Part shown: positions 23,283-33,664 of the stretch, piece after piece
Layout of the letters: every line of letters begins with the position of its first letter
Position numbering within the stretch: the stretch's first letter is position 1
Assembly (NCBI GenBank): GCA_021200775.1
Contig: JAJQGB010000003.1
Coordinates: 1-54,515 of the forward strand
Direction: 5' to 3'
DNA: 54,515 nucleotides
From: Oscillospiraceae bacterium
GTDB lineage: Bacteria > Bacillota > Clostridia > Oscillospirales > Ruminococcaceae
Made by a program: the position numbers and the translations under genes
The notes under the pieces: generated by a model
The model's input: only the letters and a program-made list of their open reading frames with translations
What the model was told of the DNA's origin: nothing
The model's database searches: none

Positions 23283-25199
23283 ATGAAAAAATTATTACGT
23301 CTTGTGAGTGCTTTGCTTGTCATTGCACTGACATGCACCACGCTCGCAGTAACCAGCTTTGCGGATGGCAACGTCGCCGCAGTCACCATCGACGGTGTCA
23401 CCACCGAGTACGCAACACTCAAAGAGGCATTTGCTGTCCTTACAAGTAGCACTACCGCAACTATTGACCTTTTGTGCGACACTTCTTACTCCGGCACTGC
23501 CGCTTTGCAGTTCAACGGCACTGTTACACTTAATCTGAACGGTCATACCGTTACCGGTACATCTACAGGCGCTGTCTTTGGCACCAAGGCTAGTTCAACA
23601 GTCACCATCTGCAATGGTACCATTACCGGCAATAGCAATTCCGGCGTAGTCGCAGTAAACAACAAAAACACTGTTGTCACCCTTGAAAATCTGACTTTGT
23701 CAAACACGAGCACTTCAAGCAGTTCATTGTTTGCATATAGCGCACTTCAGATGGCGCACACCGTGTCTATAACCGTAACTGCGACAAATTGCACCTTCAC
23801 CAGTGCTAGCTCGGCTGGTTCTGCTGTCAGCTATTCTACTTCGTCTAGTTCAAGAAGCGCATCTCAGACTATCACTCTGAATGACTGCACTTTGACTGCA
23901 CCGAAGTATGGAATTTATATCTATGGCGGTCATTCGTCGGGCTATTTCAATATAACTCTGAACGATTGCGAAGTTACTACCACAGGAACTAACTCAACCG
24001 CTTTTTATGTAAAGGGACAGTCGAAATCCTATTATGCAAAGTTTGCACTGACTATCAATGATACCGACATCACCAGCACAAATCTCTTGTCCAATGAGAA
24101 CGCCTACATAAAGGATTCTTCCACCGTCACCGTTTCCGGTAGCAGTAACTTGAATGTCAGCTCGCTGGACGGTAAAGCGGCTCTGGATTACGTAACTTTG
24201 ACTGTTACCGGAGGAAACTCCAGCGTCGATGTTGAAGAGTACGTTGACACTACCTCCGACTCGAATCTTCAGTATGTTGAGACTGAGGGTGGCGCTTATG
24301 TAGCTGGATACAGCACTACTCTTGAATACAAGGCAGAAGAAGGAGAGGCTGAAGAAGTTGGAACAGTCGAGGGAGTCGAGTCGGTAATTGCACCCGATTC
24401 TGTAGTTACCTTTACTGTAACCTGTCAAATCGGCTACCAGGTTTCCAAAGTAGCTGTTTATGAGATTATTGGCGCCAATGTCGATATGTCCGAGGTCACC
24501 ATCATCGACAATCAGGACGGCACATACAGCTTCACAATGCCTTCGGACCCTGTATACGTGTCTGTAGCCTTCGAAAAGACCGTCTACCAAGCTTCTGAAA
24601 GCGAAGTAGTAGAAGTTGAGAACGGCTCGTACACGGTACAGACCACAGCAACCTATGGTGAAACCGTCACCATTACCACGAATCCCAACAAGCACTACAA
24701 GGTTTCCGAGGTTGTTGTAATTGATGATAATACCAACGAGCCCATCGAGGTCACCTATAATGAACTTAACGGTACCTACAGCTTCGTAATGCCTGCTGGT
24801 ATGGTCAGCATTTCTGTCAGCTACTATCAGTTCTCTGCGGAGGTAAGCGGAATCATCTATGTTGATTCCGAGCACCACGGTATGTTCATAAACGGACATC
24901 TGGCGACCTACCCGCACACAGTCGACGAGAACGGCTACTGCACCGTCTGCAAGGAATACATAGGTCTTGCAACTGAGGAGACTGAAACCCCGGTAGAGGA
25001 GGAGACTTCCACCCTCACCGAGGAGACGGTCAATATCGAAGAGCCCGTCGAGGACACAAACACCGAGTCCGAGCCTGATGAAGAGCCGGAGGAAATCGAA
25101 GTCTCCGAGACAGAGACTAACCCGACCACCGGAGCTGTTCTTATGCTATTGCCGATGGCAATGGCGGTTGCTGGGGTTGTTGCGAGCAAGCGTCGGTAA
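23283..25199 (+). CDS. secreted beta-helix surface protein with NPTTG-type C-terminus
   Basis: The 638-residue protein has a signal peptide (residues 1-27, ending SFADG). Residues about 30-350 are a Thr/Ser/Asn-rich region with repeating short strands (VTLNLNGHTVTG, STVTICNGTITGN, TVVTLENLTLSN) typical of a right-handed parallel beta-helix. Two repeats ending NQDGTYSFTMPSDPVYVSV and LNGTYSFVMPAGMVSISV follow; these resemble bacterial surface repeats. An acidic Pro/Glu/Thr stretch comes next, then NPTTGAVLMLLPMAMAVAG and a basic tail, like a sortase sorting signal of the NPxTG kind. No sortase gene is nearby. The role is probably carbohydrate or surface binding; no catalytic site was recognised. 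Confidence 0.8.
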   Translation: MKKLLRLVSALLVIALTCTTLAVTSFADGNVAAVTIDGVTTEYATLKEAFAVLTSSTTATIDLLCDTSYSGTAALQFNGTVTLNLNGHTVTGTSTGAVFGTKASSTVTICNGTITGNSNSGVVAVNNKNTVVTLENLTLSNTSTSSSSLFAYSALQMAHTVSITVTATNCTFTSASSAGSAVSYSTSSSSRSASQTITLNDCTLTAPKYGIYIYGGHSSGYFNITLNDCEVTTTGTNSTAFYVKGQSKSYYAKFALTINDTDITSTNLLSNENAYIKDSSTVTVSGSSNLNVSSLDGKAALDYVTLTVTGGNSSVDVEEYVDTTSDSNLQYVETEGGAYVAGYSTTLEYKAEEGEAEEVGTVEGVESVIAPDSVVTFTVTCQIGYQVSKVAVYEIIGANVDMSEVTIIDNQDGTYSFTMPSDPVYVSVAFEKTVYQASESEVVEVENGSYTVQTTATYGETVTITTNPNKHYKVSEVVVIDDNTNEPIEVTYNELNGTYSFVMPAGMVSISVSYYQFSAEVSGIIYVDSEHHGMFINGHLATYPHTVDENGYCTVCKEYIGLATEETETPVEEETSTLTEETVNIEEPVEDTNTESEPDEEPEEIEVSETETNPTTGAVLMLLPMAMAVAGVVASKRR

Positions 25200-25360
25200 A
25201 CCCCTCAGGCAGCCACTTCGTGACTGCCAGCTCCCCTTTCAGGGGAGCCTTTTTTTGACCTTTTGCAAGCTTTCGTGAGAACGACACTAAGCCTCACCTG
25301 AAAGGGGAGGGGGACCGTGCGAAGCACGGTGGAGGGGTGGAAGTTCGCGTCAGCGAACTG
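25198..25360. repeat. large palindromic repeat, copy 4 (full)
   Basis: The core starts at the stop codon of the surface gene: ACCCCTC, hairpin GGCAG-CCACTTCGTGA-CTGCC, CTCCCC-TTTCA-GGGGAG, T-tract, spacer with GCAAGCTTTCGTGAGAACGA, GCCTCACC-TGAAA-GGGGAGG, hairpin CCGTGC-GAA-GCACGG, GGAGGGGT (ends 25338). One extra hairpin GTTCGC/GCGAAC follows, and the tatD promoter begins at once (25362). Confidence 0.85.
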
Positions 25361-25361
25361 C

Positions 25362-25390
25362 TTGACACATTACGCCAAATCCACTATAAT
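25362..25390 (+). promoter_or_regulatory. consensus sigma-A promoter of tatD
   Basis: TTGACA (25362-25367) and TATAAT (25385-25390) are exact consensus boxes 17 bases apart. Transcription would start about 22 bases before the ATG at 25418. Confidence 0.85.
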
Positions 25391-25417
25391 ATCTACAAAA
25401 CCATTCCGGAGGTACCT

Positions 25418-26191
25418 ATGCTCTCCCACATTTTCGACACCCATTCCCACTATGACGACCCGAAGTTCGATGGCTTGCGGGATTACCTGATTCCGGCTTT
25501 GTTCGAGCTCAATATTTCGGGGATAATGCACGCCGCTACCGATTTGAAATCCTCCGAATTCGGCGTCAGAATGGCAAATAAATACGATAAATACTACACC
25601 GCCGTCGGGGTTCATCCCGAGAATCTTTATGACGCTAAGGGCGATTATCTCGACCGGCTTCGGGAGCTTGCAAATGATAGCAATGTCAAGGCAATCGGCG
25701 AAATCGGGCTTGATTATCACTACGAAGGCTACGACCGTGAGGCTCAGATTAAGGCTTTCAGAGAGCAGGTGGAGCTTGCAAACAGCCTGAATCTTCCTGT
25801 AATAGTCCACAGCCGTGACGCAACGGGAGATTGCATGGAAATCCTGCGGGAACTGAAGCCAAAAGGCGTTATGCACTGCTTCTCCGGCTCGGTTGAAACC
25901 GCAAGGGAGATAATCGACCTCGGCATGTACATCAGCTTCACCGGCGTTCTCACGTTCAAGAACGCCAAAAAGTCGGTCGAGGTGTTGAAATCCATCCCGA
26001 TAGACAGGTATCTTTTGGAGACCGATTGCCCCTACATGTCTCCCGAACCACACCGAGGCAAAATCTGTGACAGCGCAATGATAAAATACACCGCCCGAAA
26101 AGCGGCAGAAATTTTGGACATGAGTTATGAAGATTTGGTAGTTCAGACTGAAAAGAACGCAAAGAGATTGTTTTCAATTAATTGCCCTTGA
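25418..26191 (+). CDS. tatD: TatD family metal-dependent hydrolase (DNase)
   Basis: The 257-residue protein has TatD metal-ligand motifs in order: DTHSHYDD, Glu in EIGLDYHYE, His in PVIVHSRDA, His in MHCFSGS, and Asp in LLETDCPYMSP. TatD enzymes have 3'-5' DNase activity and have been linked to DNA repair and peptide or RNA processing. GGAGGT precedes the start at 25418, and the promoter position rules out the longer reading from 25337, which would begin in the repeat. Confidence 0.93.
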   Translation: MLSHIFDTHSHYDDPKFDGLRDYLIPALFELNISGIMHAATDLKSSEFGVRMANKYDKYYTAVGVHPENLYDAKGDYLDRLRELANDSNVKAIGEIGLDYHYEGYDREAQIKAFREQVELANSLNLPVIVHSRDATGDCMEILRELKPKGVMHCFSGSVETAREIIDLGMYISFTGVLTFKNAKKSVEVLKSIPIDRYLLETDCPYMSPEPHRGKICDSAMIKYTARKAAEILDMSYEDLVVQTEKNAKRLFSINCP

Positions 26192-26216
26192 CAAACTCCC
26201 CGAAATGTGGTATTGT
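26188..26216 (+). promoter_or_regulatory. sigma-A promoter of the ACT-hom operon
   Basis: TTGACA (26188-26193) overlaps the tatD stop codon; TATTGT (26211-26216) follows after 17 bases. Confidence 0.7.
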
Positions 26217-26275
26217 ATTCATGCTGAATACAGTTGTATTTTCAGCACAAACTTTTTTGCGAGAAGGTGACTGAT

Positions 26276-26713
26276 ATGGACGAAAAATATGTCGTTGTGA
26301 GGGCGGATGTTCTGCCGGACGTAATTCTTAAAGTAATAGAGGCAAAGAAGCTTCTCGCAACCGGCGAGTGCAGGTCATCATCTGAGGCTTGTAGTACTGC
26401 CGGAATTTCGAGAAGTGCTTTCTATAAATACAAGGATACAGCGTTTATGTACAGCGACGGCTTCGGCTCCCGAATCGTCACCTATTATCTCACTCTTTGC
26501 GACCGTGCAGGAGTTTTCAGCGAGGTGCTTCGGTGCCTCTACAGCCACGGCGCAAATATCCTGACAATGAATCAGAACATCCCCATTGACTCTGCCGCCA
26601 CCGCTACCGTCACCGTCCGTTTCGACGACGGCGACTACAACGCTGCTTCAATCTGCGAGGAGCTTTCCCGGATTGACGGAGTAATTCGTGCCGGTACGTC
26701 ATACGGGAGATAA
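26276..26713 (+). CDS. ACT domain protein, PheB/UPF0735 family
   Basis: The 145-residue protein has an N-terminal helical part with a helix-turn-helix-like segment (SEACSTAGISRSAFYKYKD) and a C-terminal ACT domain (about residues 70-145, with DRAGVFSEVLRCLYSHGANILTM split across two strands and a helix). The family is often named PheB-like but its function is not established. In many Clostridia it sits just before homoserine dehydrogenase, as here (21-base gap), so an amino-acid-sensing regulatory role is a fair inference. The start at 26276 follows GAGAAGG. Confidence 0.88.
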   Translation: MDEKYVVVRADVLPDVILKVIEAKKLLATGECRSSSEACSTAGISRSAFYKYKDTAFMYSDGFGSRIVTYYLTLCDRAGVFSEVLRCLYSHGANILTMNQNIPIDSAATATVTVRFDDGDYNAASICEELSRIDGVIRAGTSYGR

Positions 26714-26734
26714 TACACTTTCGGAGGAAAAACA

Positions 26735-27985
26735 ATGCCAGTAACACAGATTGCCGTAATGGGCTTCGGAGTAGTAGGTTCCGGAACGGTTGAGCTTTTT
26801 TATCAGAATAAGGACGTCATCGAGAAGCGGTGCGGGCGGGAGCTCGACATCAAGTATATTCTCGATTTGAGAGATTTCCCGGGAAGCCCATTTGAATCTA
26901 AATTCACGAAGAATTTTGACGATATCTTAAACGACCCCGAGATAAAAGTCGTCGCCGAGGTTATGGGCGGAAAGACATTCGCCTATGACTATACCAAGCG
27001 GCTTCTCAGTAAGGGCGTAAGCGTCGTCACTTCAAATAAAGAGCTCGTTGCCACACACGGCGCAGAGCTCCTCAAAATTGCGAAGGCGAATAACTGCAAC
27101 TATCTTTTCGAGGCGAGCGTCGGCGGGGGAATCCCGATTATCAGACCTCTTCACCAGTGCCTCGCCGCAAACAGATTCTCAAGGATTGCGGGAATCCTGA
27201 ACGGCACCACAAACTATATTCTTACGAAAATGATTTACGACCAGCGCTCCTTCGACCAGGCTCTTTCCCAGGCTCAACAGCTCGGCTATGCCGAGAAGGA
27301 CCCGTCCGCCGATGTCGACGGTCACGACGCCACAAGAAAGCTCTGTATTTTGGGCTCCCTTGCCTTCGGAAAGCATATCTATCCCGAATATGTCCACTGC
27401 TCCGGCATCAGAGAGATTACCCTTGACGACGTCGAGTATGCCGAGAGTGCCGGCTATGCCATCAAGCTCATAGGTCTTATTGAGAACACCGACACCGGAA
27501 TTGTTGCGACAGTCTGCCCGAGACTCGTCAGCGTCAACAATCCTCTTTCGAGTGTAAACGACGTCTATAACGCCATCATGGTGACCGGCGATGCCGTTGG
27601 CGACTGCCTATTCTATGGCAGAGGAGCCGGTAAATTCCCGACCGCCTCGGCAGTTGTCGGTGACATCATCGACGCCGCCAAGCACGAGGGCAAGGACATC
27701 GTCTCCCTCAATTGGGAGGAGAGCGAATCAAACGACTTCATCCGTCCCTACAAGTCCGCAGAAGTCAGCATCTATGCCAGAATCCGCACCGAAAACCAGG
27801 ACGCCGACAGTTTGAAGAGTGAAATCACCAACCTCTTTGGCTACGTCGACTTCATCCCAAGAAAGCAACGCTCCCAGCACGAACTCGCCTTCATAACTCC
27901 GACTATGGTCGAAAGCGAAATTGATGAGCGCCTCAAAAAGCTTACAGAAAAGTGCAAGCTGATGAAGAAGATAAGGCTGCTGTAA
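26735..27985 (+). CDS. hom: homoserine dehydrogenase
   Basis: The 416-residue protein has the NAD(P)-binding motif GFGVVGSGTVELF, TSNKELVATHG, the catalytic-region GGIPIIRPL and LNGTTNYIL, and the signature YAEKDPSADVDGHDA. A C-terminal ACT-like domain is present. It reduces aspartate semialdehyde to homoserine in threonine and methionine synthesis; the aspartate kinase of the same pathway is at 45305. GGAGG precedes the ATG. Its stop codon abuts palindromic repeat copy 5. Confidence 0.95.
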   Translation: MPVTQIAVMGFGVVGSGTVELFYQNKDVIEKRCGRELDIKYILDLRDFPGSPFESKFTKNFDDILNDPEIKVVAEVMGGKTFAYDYTKRLLSKGVSVVTSNKELVATHGAELLKIAKANNCNYLFEASVGGGIPIIRPLHQCLAANRFSRIAGILNGTTNYILTKMIYDQRSFDQALSQAQQLGYAEKDPSADVDGHDATRKLCILGSLAFGKHIYPEYVHCSGIREITLDDVEYAESAGYAIKLIGLIENTDTGIVATVCPRLVSVNNPLSSVNDVYNAIMVTGDAVGDCLFYGRGAGKFPTASAVVGDIIDAAKHEGKDIVSLNWEESESNDFIRPYKSAEVSIYARIRTENQDADSLKSEITNLFGYVDFIPRKQRSQHELAFITPTMVESEIDERLKKLTEKCKLMKKIRLL

Positions 27986-28114
27986 ACCCTTCAGTCACGC
28001 TTCGCGTGCCAGCTCCCCTTTCAGGGGAGCCTTTTTTGCTCCTATGAAACCTTTGAGAGAATAAAAAAGCCTCCCCTGAAAGGGGAGGTGCCGGCGCAAG
28101 CCGGCGGAGAGGTT
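27985..28114. repeat. large palindromic repeat, copy 5 (full)
   Basis: It exactly fills the gap between the hom stop codon (ends 27985) and the htrA stop codon (28113). Order: AACCCTTC, hairpin CACGC-TTC-GCGTG, GCTCCCC-TTTCA-GGGGAGC, T-tract, spacer with GAAACCTTTGAGAGAA, GCCTCCCC-TGAAA-GGGGAGG, hairpin GCCGGC-GCAA-GCCGGC, GAGAGGTT. T-tracts on both strands make it a two-way terminator for the convergent genes. Confidence 0.88.
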
Positions 28115-29513
28115 ACTCCGTCTCCTGAATCGAACTTGTCGTGTCCTCTTCAAGCTTGAAGGTTATTTCAAACTCATCCCAGTTGCCGTCGTCGTCCATC
28201 CTAAGGACGGTGGCGGTTATTTCGTCGCCGGGGCTGAGGTCGAAGATTATTTCGTAGACGTCCTCGGCGGAGGTGACGGATACGCCATTCATCTCTGTGA
28301 TGACGTCGTCAATCTGCAAGTCGGTGTTCGAGATATCGCAGGTCTCGTCGATAGAAGCGATATAGAGTCCTGCAGGGAGACCATAGACGGAGGACATAGT
28401 CTCGGAAATCGCATAGAAGCTGATTCCGACCTTCGGTCTGCCCAAAACTGCGCCGTTTTCAATAAGCTCTTCGATAATCGGAATTGCGGCGTTGATGGAG
28501 ATTGCGAAGCCGATGTTGTCGTACTCAACCGCTTCGAGCTTTGAAGAGGTGATACCGACGACCTGTCCCCACATGTTGACGAGCGCTCCTCCCGAGTTTC
28601 CGGGGTTGATTGCGGCGTCAATCTGTATACACTCCATGCTGATGTTGTCCGACTCGACACTAATCATTCGGTTGAGTCCCGAAACAACGCCCGTCGTGAC
28701 TGTAGATTCAAGACCGGCAGGGGAGCCGAGAGTTACAACCTGCTCGCCTAGCTCCAACTGGTCGGAATCTCCGAACTGGGCGGCTGTCAGGTCGCTGGCG
28801 TTGATTTTAAGGACTGCAAGGTCGGTTCTTGTATCGCTCCCGACGATGGTTGCGTTGTATTCCGTTCCGTCGCTGAGACGGACGATGATTGTCAGATTGG
28901 CATCCTCAACGACGTGTGCGTTTGTGATGATGTAGCCGTCGGAGGTCATGATGATTCCGGAGCCCTGCGAGTAGGATGCAAAGATGGTGTTTCCGGTGTA
29001 GGCTTCGATGGTGACGATTGATGGCGTGCAGGTGAGTGCTACGCCCTCAACGGTGTATCTTCCGTCGTCCTGATAGTATCTGTCTTCGAGTTCTTCGTGC
29101 TGAACCGTGGGAATCGTGAAGGTCTGGAAGTTTCCGGTGCCGTTAATCATGTTCGTAATCCAGCCGGAGCCGAAAACATTGTGTGCGGTGACAAAGAAGA
29201 GCACCACAAACAGAATGAAGAAGAACAGGAAGCTGAACAAAAACGGGTGACCGTTTCTGCGGGTCTTTGTAATCGGCTTCGGGAGATAGTCAAGGTCTGC
29301 CGCCTCCAGGTAGGCAAGCTCCCTTAGTTCATCTTCAACCGACTGCTCTTCACGTACTTTCTTTTTCTTTGCCGGCTTTTCCTCTGCGGTGGCTTCTGCG
29401 GGAGCTTCCTCCGGGACGGTTTCTACAGGATTATCCTCCACAGGTACAATCTCTTCGGGAGCTGTCTCCAAGCCGTCGTTTCTTACTTCATTCTCTGGGG
29501 TAAATTCATTCAT
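28113..29513 (-). CDS. htrA: HtrA/DegP-like membrane-anchored serine protease with PDZ domain
   Basis: The 466-residue protein has an acidic, Pro/Glu-rich cytoplasmic N-terminus of about 85 residues, one membrane helix (about 92-112), and a trypsin-like S1C domain. His is in TNAHVVED, Asp in RTDLAVLKI, and Ser in NPGNSGGALV. A C-terminal PDZ domain (about 355-450) follows. HtrA proteases degrade or refold damaged proteins outside the membrane. It is the last gene of an operon with a response regulator and an acidic membrane protein. The acidic N-terminus resembles that neighbour in composition, so they may interact; this is inference. Confidence 0.93.
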   Translation of the reverse strand: MNEFTPENEVRNDGLETAPEEIVPVEDNPVETVPEEAPAEATAEEKPAKKKKVREEQSVEDELRELAYLEAADLDYLPKPITKTRRNGHPFLFSFLFFFILFVVLFFVTAHNVFGSGWITNMINGTGNFQTFTIPTVQHEELEDRYYQDDGRYTVEGVALTCTPSIVTIEAYTGNTIFASYSQGSGIIMTSDGYIITNAHVVEDANLTIIVRLSDGTEYNATIVGSDTRTDLAVLKINASDLTAAQFGDSDQLELGEQVVTLGSPAGLESTVTTGVVSGLNRMISVESDNISMECIQIDAAINPGNSGGALVNMWGQVVGITSSKLEAVEYDNIGFAISINAAIPIIEELIENGAVLGRPKVGISFYAISETMSSVYGLPAGLYIASIDETCDISNTDLQIDDVITEMNGVSVTSAEDVYEIIFDLSPGDEITATVLRMDDDGNWDEFEITFKLEEDTTSSIQETE

Positions 29514-29538
29514 AAATGGTATTGCCTTTCAAGATTGC

Positions 29539-30423
29539 TTAATCGTCGTCTTTCCTGTCGAGCAGTTTTACAGCCGCCGCGGTAGCCGCAACGATTGCGC
29601 TGACCTGCAAGAGAGTACGGGTGTTGATGCTGACGGTGTGGTCGTTTTTCTTCTTGGCGGTTTTCTTAACCGTGGCTTTCTTGGCTGTGGTTTTCTGTGG
29701 CTTCTTGTACAACTCGGGATATTTGTACGCCGGAGTCTCCTCCTCGGCAAAATATCTGTCGTCATATTCATAGTTGAATCCGGTTTCTTCCTCGTCCTGC
29801 TCTTTTGTCTGAGCACTTGCGGCTCTTGCCTGTTCGAGAGAATCGACCGTCTTCTCCATGCTGTCAAGCTTTTCGAGCAGTCTTTGCAACTCATCGTGAA
29901 GAGAATTATCCGGCTCGGCAGAAGCTTCTTCCTCAACCGGTTCTTCTTCGGCAACAGGTTCTTCTTCGGGAAGAATAACTGCTTCTTCATCGACGCTCTC
30001 ATCCGAGAAGGAAATATTGACGTCGGGAAGGTGCTCCTCCACAGGAGCAGGTTCCGGCTCAGGCTCGACTTCCGGCTCTTCTTCCGGTTCAATTTCTTCA
30101 GGAGCTTCTTCTACAATCGGCTCAGGCTCCGGTTCGGACATAGGCTCAACTTCCGGCTCGGGTTCGGCTTCGACCTCCGGCTCCGGTTCCGAAATCTCTT
30201 CAGGGACTTCTTCGGGAGTCTCTTCGACAATCGGTTCGGGTTCCGGTTCAGAAACAGCTTCCGGTTCTTCAGTTACAGGTTCAATTTCCGGCTCTTCGGG
30301 CATCGGCTCTTCGACGACTGCTTCTGCCTCCGCTTCTTTAGCCTTCTGCTCCTCTTCAAGCTTCTTCTGAAGCTCCTCCTGCTTTTTCGTCAATGGGAAA
30401 TCTTCGTCAAAGAAATCTATCAT
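29539..30423 (-). CDS. acidic Pro/Glu-repeat protein with C-terminal membrane anchor
   Basis: The 294-residue protein is not a recognised family. A charged helix (residues 10-35, [20 protein letters not shown]) precedes about 130 residues of short E-P repeats ([24 protein letters not shown]). A predicted coiled coil follows ([20 protein letters not shown] and onward), then a Lys-rich stretch. A single hydrophobic helix lies near the C-terminus ([18 protein letters not shown]), before RKDDD. It looks tail-anchored with a long acidic cytoplasmic rod. Its ATG overlaps the regulator stop (ATGA), so translation is coupled; htrA follows by 25 bases. The plus-strand reading of this repeat is a shadow. 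Confidence 0.8.
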   Translation of the reverse strand: MIDFFDEDFPLTKKQEELQKKLEEEQKAKEAEAEAVVEEPMPEEPEIEPVTEEPEAVSEPEPEPIVEETPEEVPEEISEPEPEVEAEPEPEVEPMSEPEPEPIVEEAPEEIEPEEEPEVEPEPEPAPVEEHLPDVNISFSDESVDEEAVILPEEEPVAEEEPVEEEASAEPDNSLHDELQRLLEKLDSMEKTVDSLEQARAASAQTKEQDEEETGFNYEYDDRYFAEEETPAYKYPELYKKPQKTTAKKATVKKTAKKKNDHTVSINTRTLLQVSAIVAATAAAVKLLDRKDDD

Positions 30424-31145
30424 GGCTTTTTCCTTTCCTGTTCTTTATCGGCGCCCGAGCCTTCAAGCTCGAACTTGTACCCGACGCTCCAGACCGTCGT
30501 AAGCTTCCAGTTTTCCGAAACTCCGTCAATCTTTTTGCGGAGCCTTTTTATGTGGACGTCAATCGTCCGTGAGCTTCCATAGTAGTCATATCCCCAGACT
30601 TCATCGAGAAGCTGGTCCCGGTTGAACACCGTGTTCGGGTGCGACGCCATATAATATAGTAGTTCAAGCTCCTTCGGCGGAGTCGGGATAATCTCACCCT
30701 TGACTTTAAGCTCGTAGCGGTTCATGTCGATGTCCAAGCCATCGTAGTGAATCTCTTTTGATTGAGACGTCGGCTTCGAAAGCCCGTAACGCCTGAGAAC
30801 TGCCTTCACTCTTGCGGCGACTTCTCTTGTGTCAAACGGTTTGACGATGTAGTCGTCCGCTCCTAGCTCCAGTCCCAGAACTTTATCGAATACTTCCGAC
30901 TTCGACGTTATAAATATAATAGGTATGTCGGACTTTTTCCGGATTTCCCGGCAGACCTGCCAGCCGTCGACCGACGGAAGCGTCACTTCGAGTAGTACCA
31001 AATCCGGCTTCAGAGCGGAGAACTGAACAAGTCCTTCCTCGCCGTCGAGGGCAATCATAACGCTGTAGCCTTCCTTTTCGAGGCTCAGCCGAACCAGCTC
31101 GCAGATATTTCTGTCACTGTCTATTATAAGAACTCTTCCGCTCAC
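30420..31145 (-). CDS. OmpR/PhoB-type response regulator with altered receiver site
   Basis: The 241-residue protein has a receiver domain (1-120) and an OmpR-type winged helix with [41 protein letters not shown] and VGYKFE. In the receiver the phospho-acceptor Asp is Glu (E53 in [10 protein letters not shown]; codon GAA). The second residue of the acidic pair is Ser (IIDSD), while T80 and K102 are kept. Asp-to-Glu at this site can mimic phosphorylation in known regulators, so it may be always active. No histidine kinase is adjacent. GGGAG nine bases upstream favours the GTG at 31145 over a TTG at 31154. Confidence 0.9.
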   Translation of the reverse strand: MSGRVLIIDSDRNICELVRLSLEKEGYSVMIALDGEEGLVQFSALKPDLVLLEVTLPSVDGWQVCREIRKKSDIPIIFITSKSEVFDKVLGLELGADDYIVKPFDTREVAARVKAVLRRYGLSKPTSQSKEIHYDGLDIDMNRYELKVKGEIIPTPPKELELLYYMASHPNTVFNRDQLLDEVWGYDYYGSSRTIDVHIKRLRKKIDGVSENWKLTTVWSVGYKFELEGSGADKEQERKKP

Positions 31146-31191
31146 AAATACCAACTCCCTTCGGAAGCATTCACATAAATATCTATCCTAT

Positions 31192-31220
31192 ATTATAGAC
31201 TATAATTCGCTCTTTTTCAA
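31192..31220 (-). promoter_or_regulatory. sigma-A promoter of the regulator-acidic protein-htrA operon
   Basis: On the minus strand, TTGAAA (31220-31215) and TATAAT (31197-31192) have a 17-base spacer, about 45 bases upstream of the GTG start. Confidence 0.75.
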
Positions 31221-31420
31221 GGGTTTCTGCGATTTTTGTTGCCAAAAGATTAATAAAAGCCAAAACGCATAATATTCACATTCAAGGTTAAGTATTGCCC
31301 GAATCGGGAAATTAAACGCTTTCTCACATTTTTGACGGTGCAAATTGGGAGTTTTTAATTGTGGCGAAGATTGATTTGTTGTGCAATCTGCCGAAAATCG
31401 AATTTCGTGACAAATATCGC
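31221..31420. other. AT-rich intergenic stretch between the regulator operon and groES
   Basis: No gene is visible in these 200 bases. They hold a degenerate copy of the TGTGCA palindrome (TGTGCA-ATC-TGCCGA, 31380-31394) and short inverted repeats only. Confidence 0.5.
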
Positions 31421-31448
31421 TTGATTTTTTTGCGGGGCGTGGTACAAT
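31421..31448 (+). promoter_or_regulatory. sigma-A promoter of groESL
   Basis: TTGATT (31421-31426) and TACAAT (31443-31448) have a 16-base spacer, placing the start site at the CIRCE element just downstream. Confidence 0.65.
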
Positions 31449-31452
31449 AGAT

Positions 31453-31479
31453 TTAGCACTCGGGAGCGAAGAGTGCCAA
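31453..31479. promoter_or_regulatory. CIRCE element (HrcA operator)
   Basis: TTAGCACTC (31453-31461), nine bases, GAGTGCCAA (31471-31479). It matches the known CIRCE consensus TTAGCACTC-N9-GAGTGCTAA with one mismatch. HrcA would repress groESL here; hrcA itself is not in the window. Confidence 0.92.
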
Positions 31480-31522
31480 AACCAAAGATTTTATATTATA
31501 ATCCATAAAGGAGGAAACATTC

Positions 31523-33470
<1,948 letters not shown>

Positions 33471-33506
33471 TTCCGAAACCTCAGATAGCAAGTAAACCGC
33501 CATATA

Positions 33507-33545
33507 AAATCCGTCGTCTCACATGCTGAGATGGCGGATTTCTTT
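33507..33545 (+). terminator. terminator of groESL
   Basis: AAATCCG (33507-33513) pairs with CGGATTT (33535-33541), with an inner GTCTCA/TGAGAT pairing, followed by TTTCTTT. Confidence 0.75.
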
Positions 33546-33555
33546 GAATATAAGT

Positions 33556-33602
33556 TGTGCAAACTGCACAAAAATATTTTCAATGTTTGTTGGATTTGCT
33601 AA
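33556..33602 (+). promoter_or_regulatory. operator pair before the first CBM9-like gene
   Basis: Site 1 is the perfect palindrome TGTGCA-AAC-TGCACA (33556-33570). Site 2, centred 32 bases downstream at 33595, is degenerate (TGTTGG-ATT-TGCTAA). Site 1 is centred 63 bases before the -10 box TAAAAT (33626-33631), the same distance as in the next gene. No good -35 box is present, which fits activation. Confidence 0.6.
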
Positions 33603-33625
33603 TAGCAATCAAAATGAGCTTGTGG

Positions 33626-33631
33626 TAAAAT
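33626..33631 (+). promoter_or_regulatory. -10 box of the first CBM9-like gene
   Basis: TAAAAT preceded by CTTGTGG, the same position and a similar context (TTTGTGT-TATAAT) as in the promoter of the paralogue. A consensus -35 is missing. Confidence 0.45.
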
Positions 33632-33664
33632 GTATACCATAAAATATCTTGGAGGATTACATTT

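Noticed and set aside
23994-24917. 307-codon minus-strand frame opposite the beta-helix gene
   Set aside because: It is a shadow of a Thr/Ser/Val-rich gene with a signal peptide, promoter and ribosome site on the plus strand; the antisense product resembles no family.
29389-30582. Long plus-strand reading frames opposite htrA and the acidic protein (including a Gly/Ser-rich frame at 30017-30370)
   Set aside because: They are antisense shadows of the Glu-Pro repeats; they lack ribosome sites and promoters, and the minus-strand genes form a coherent operon.
31332-31360. Second groES promoter (TTGACG with TTAATT)
   Set aside because: The -10 box is poor, and the TTGATT/TACAAT pair directly before the CIRCE element explains expression better.
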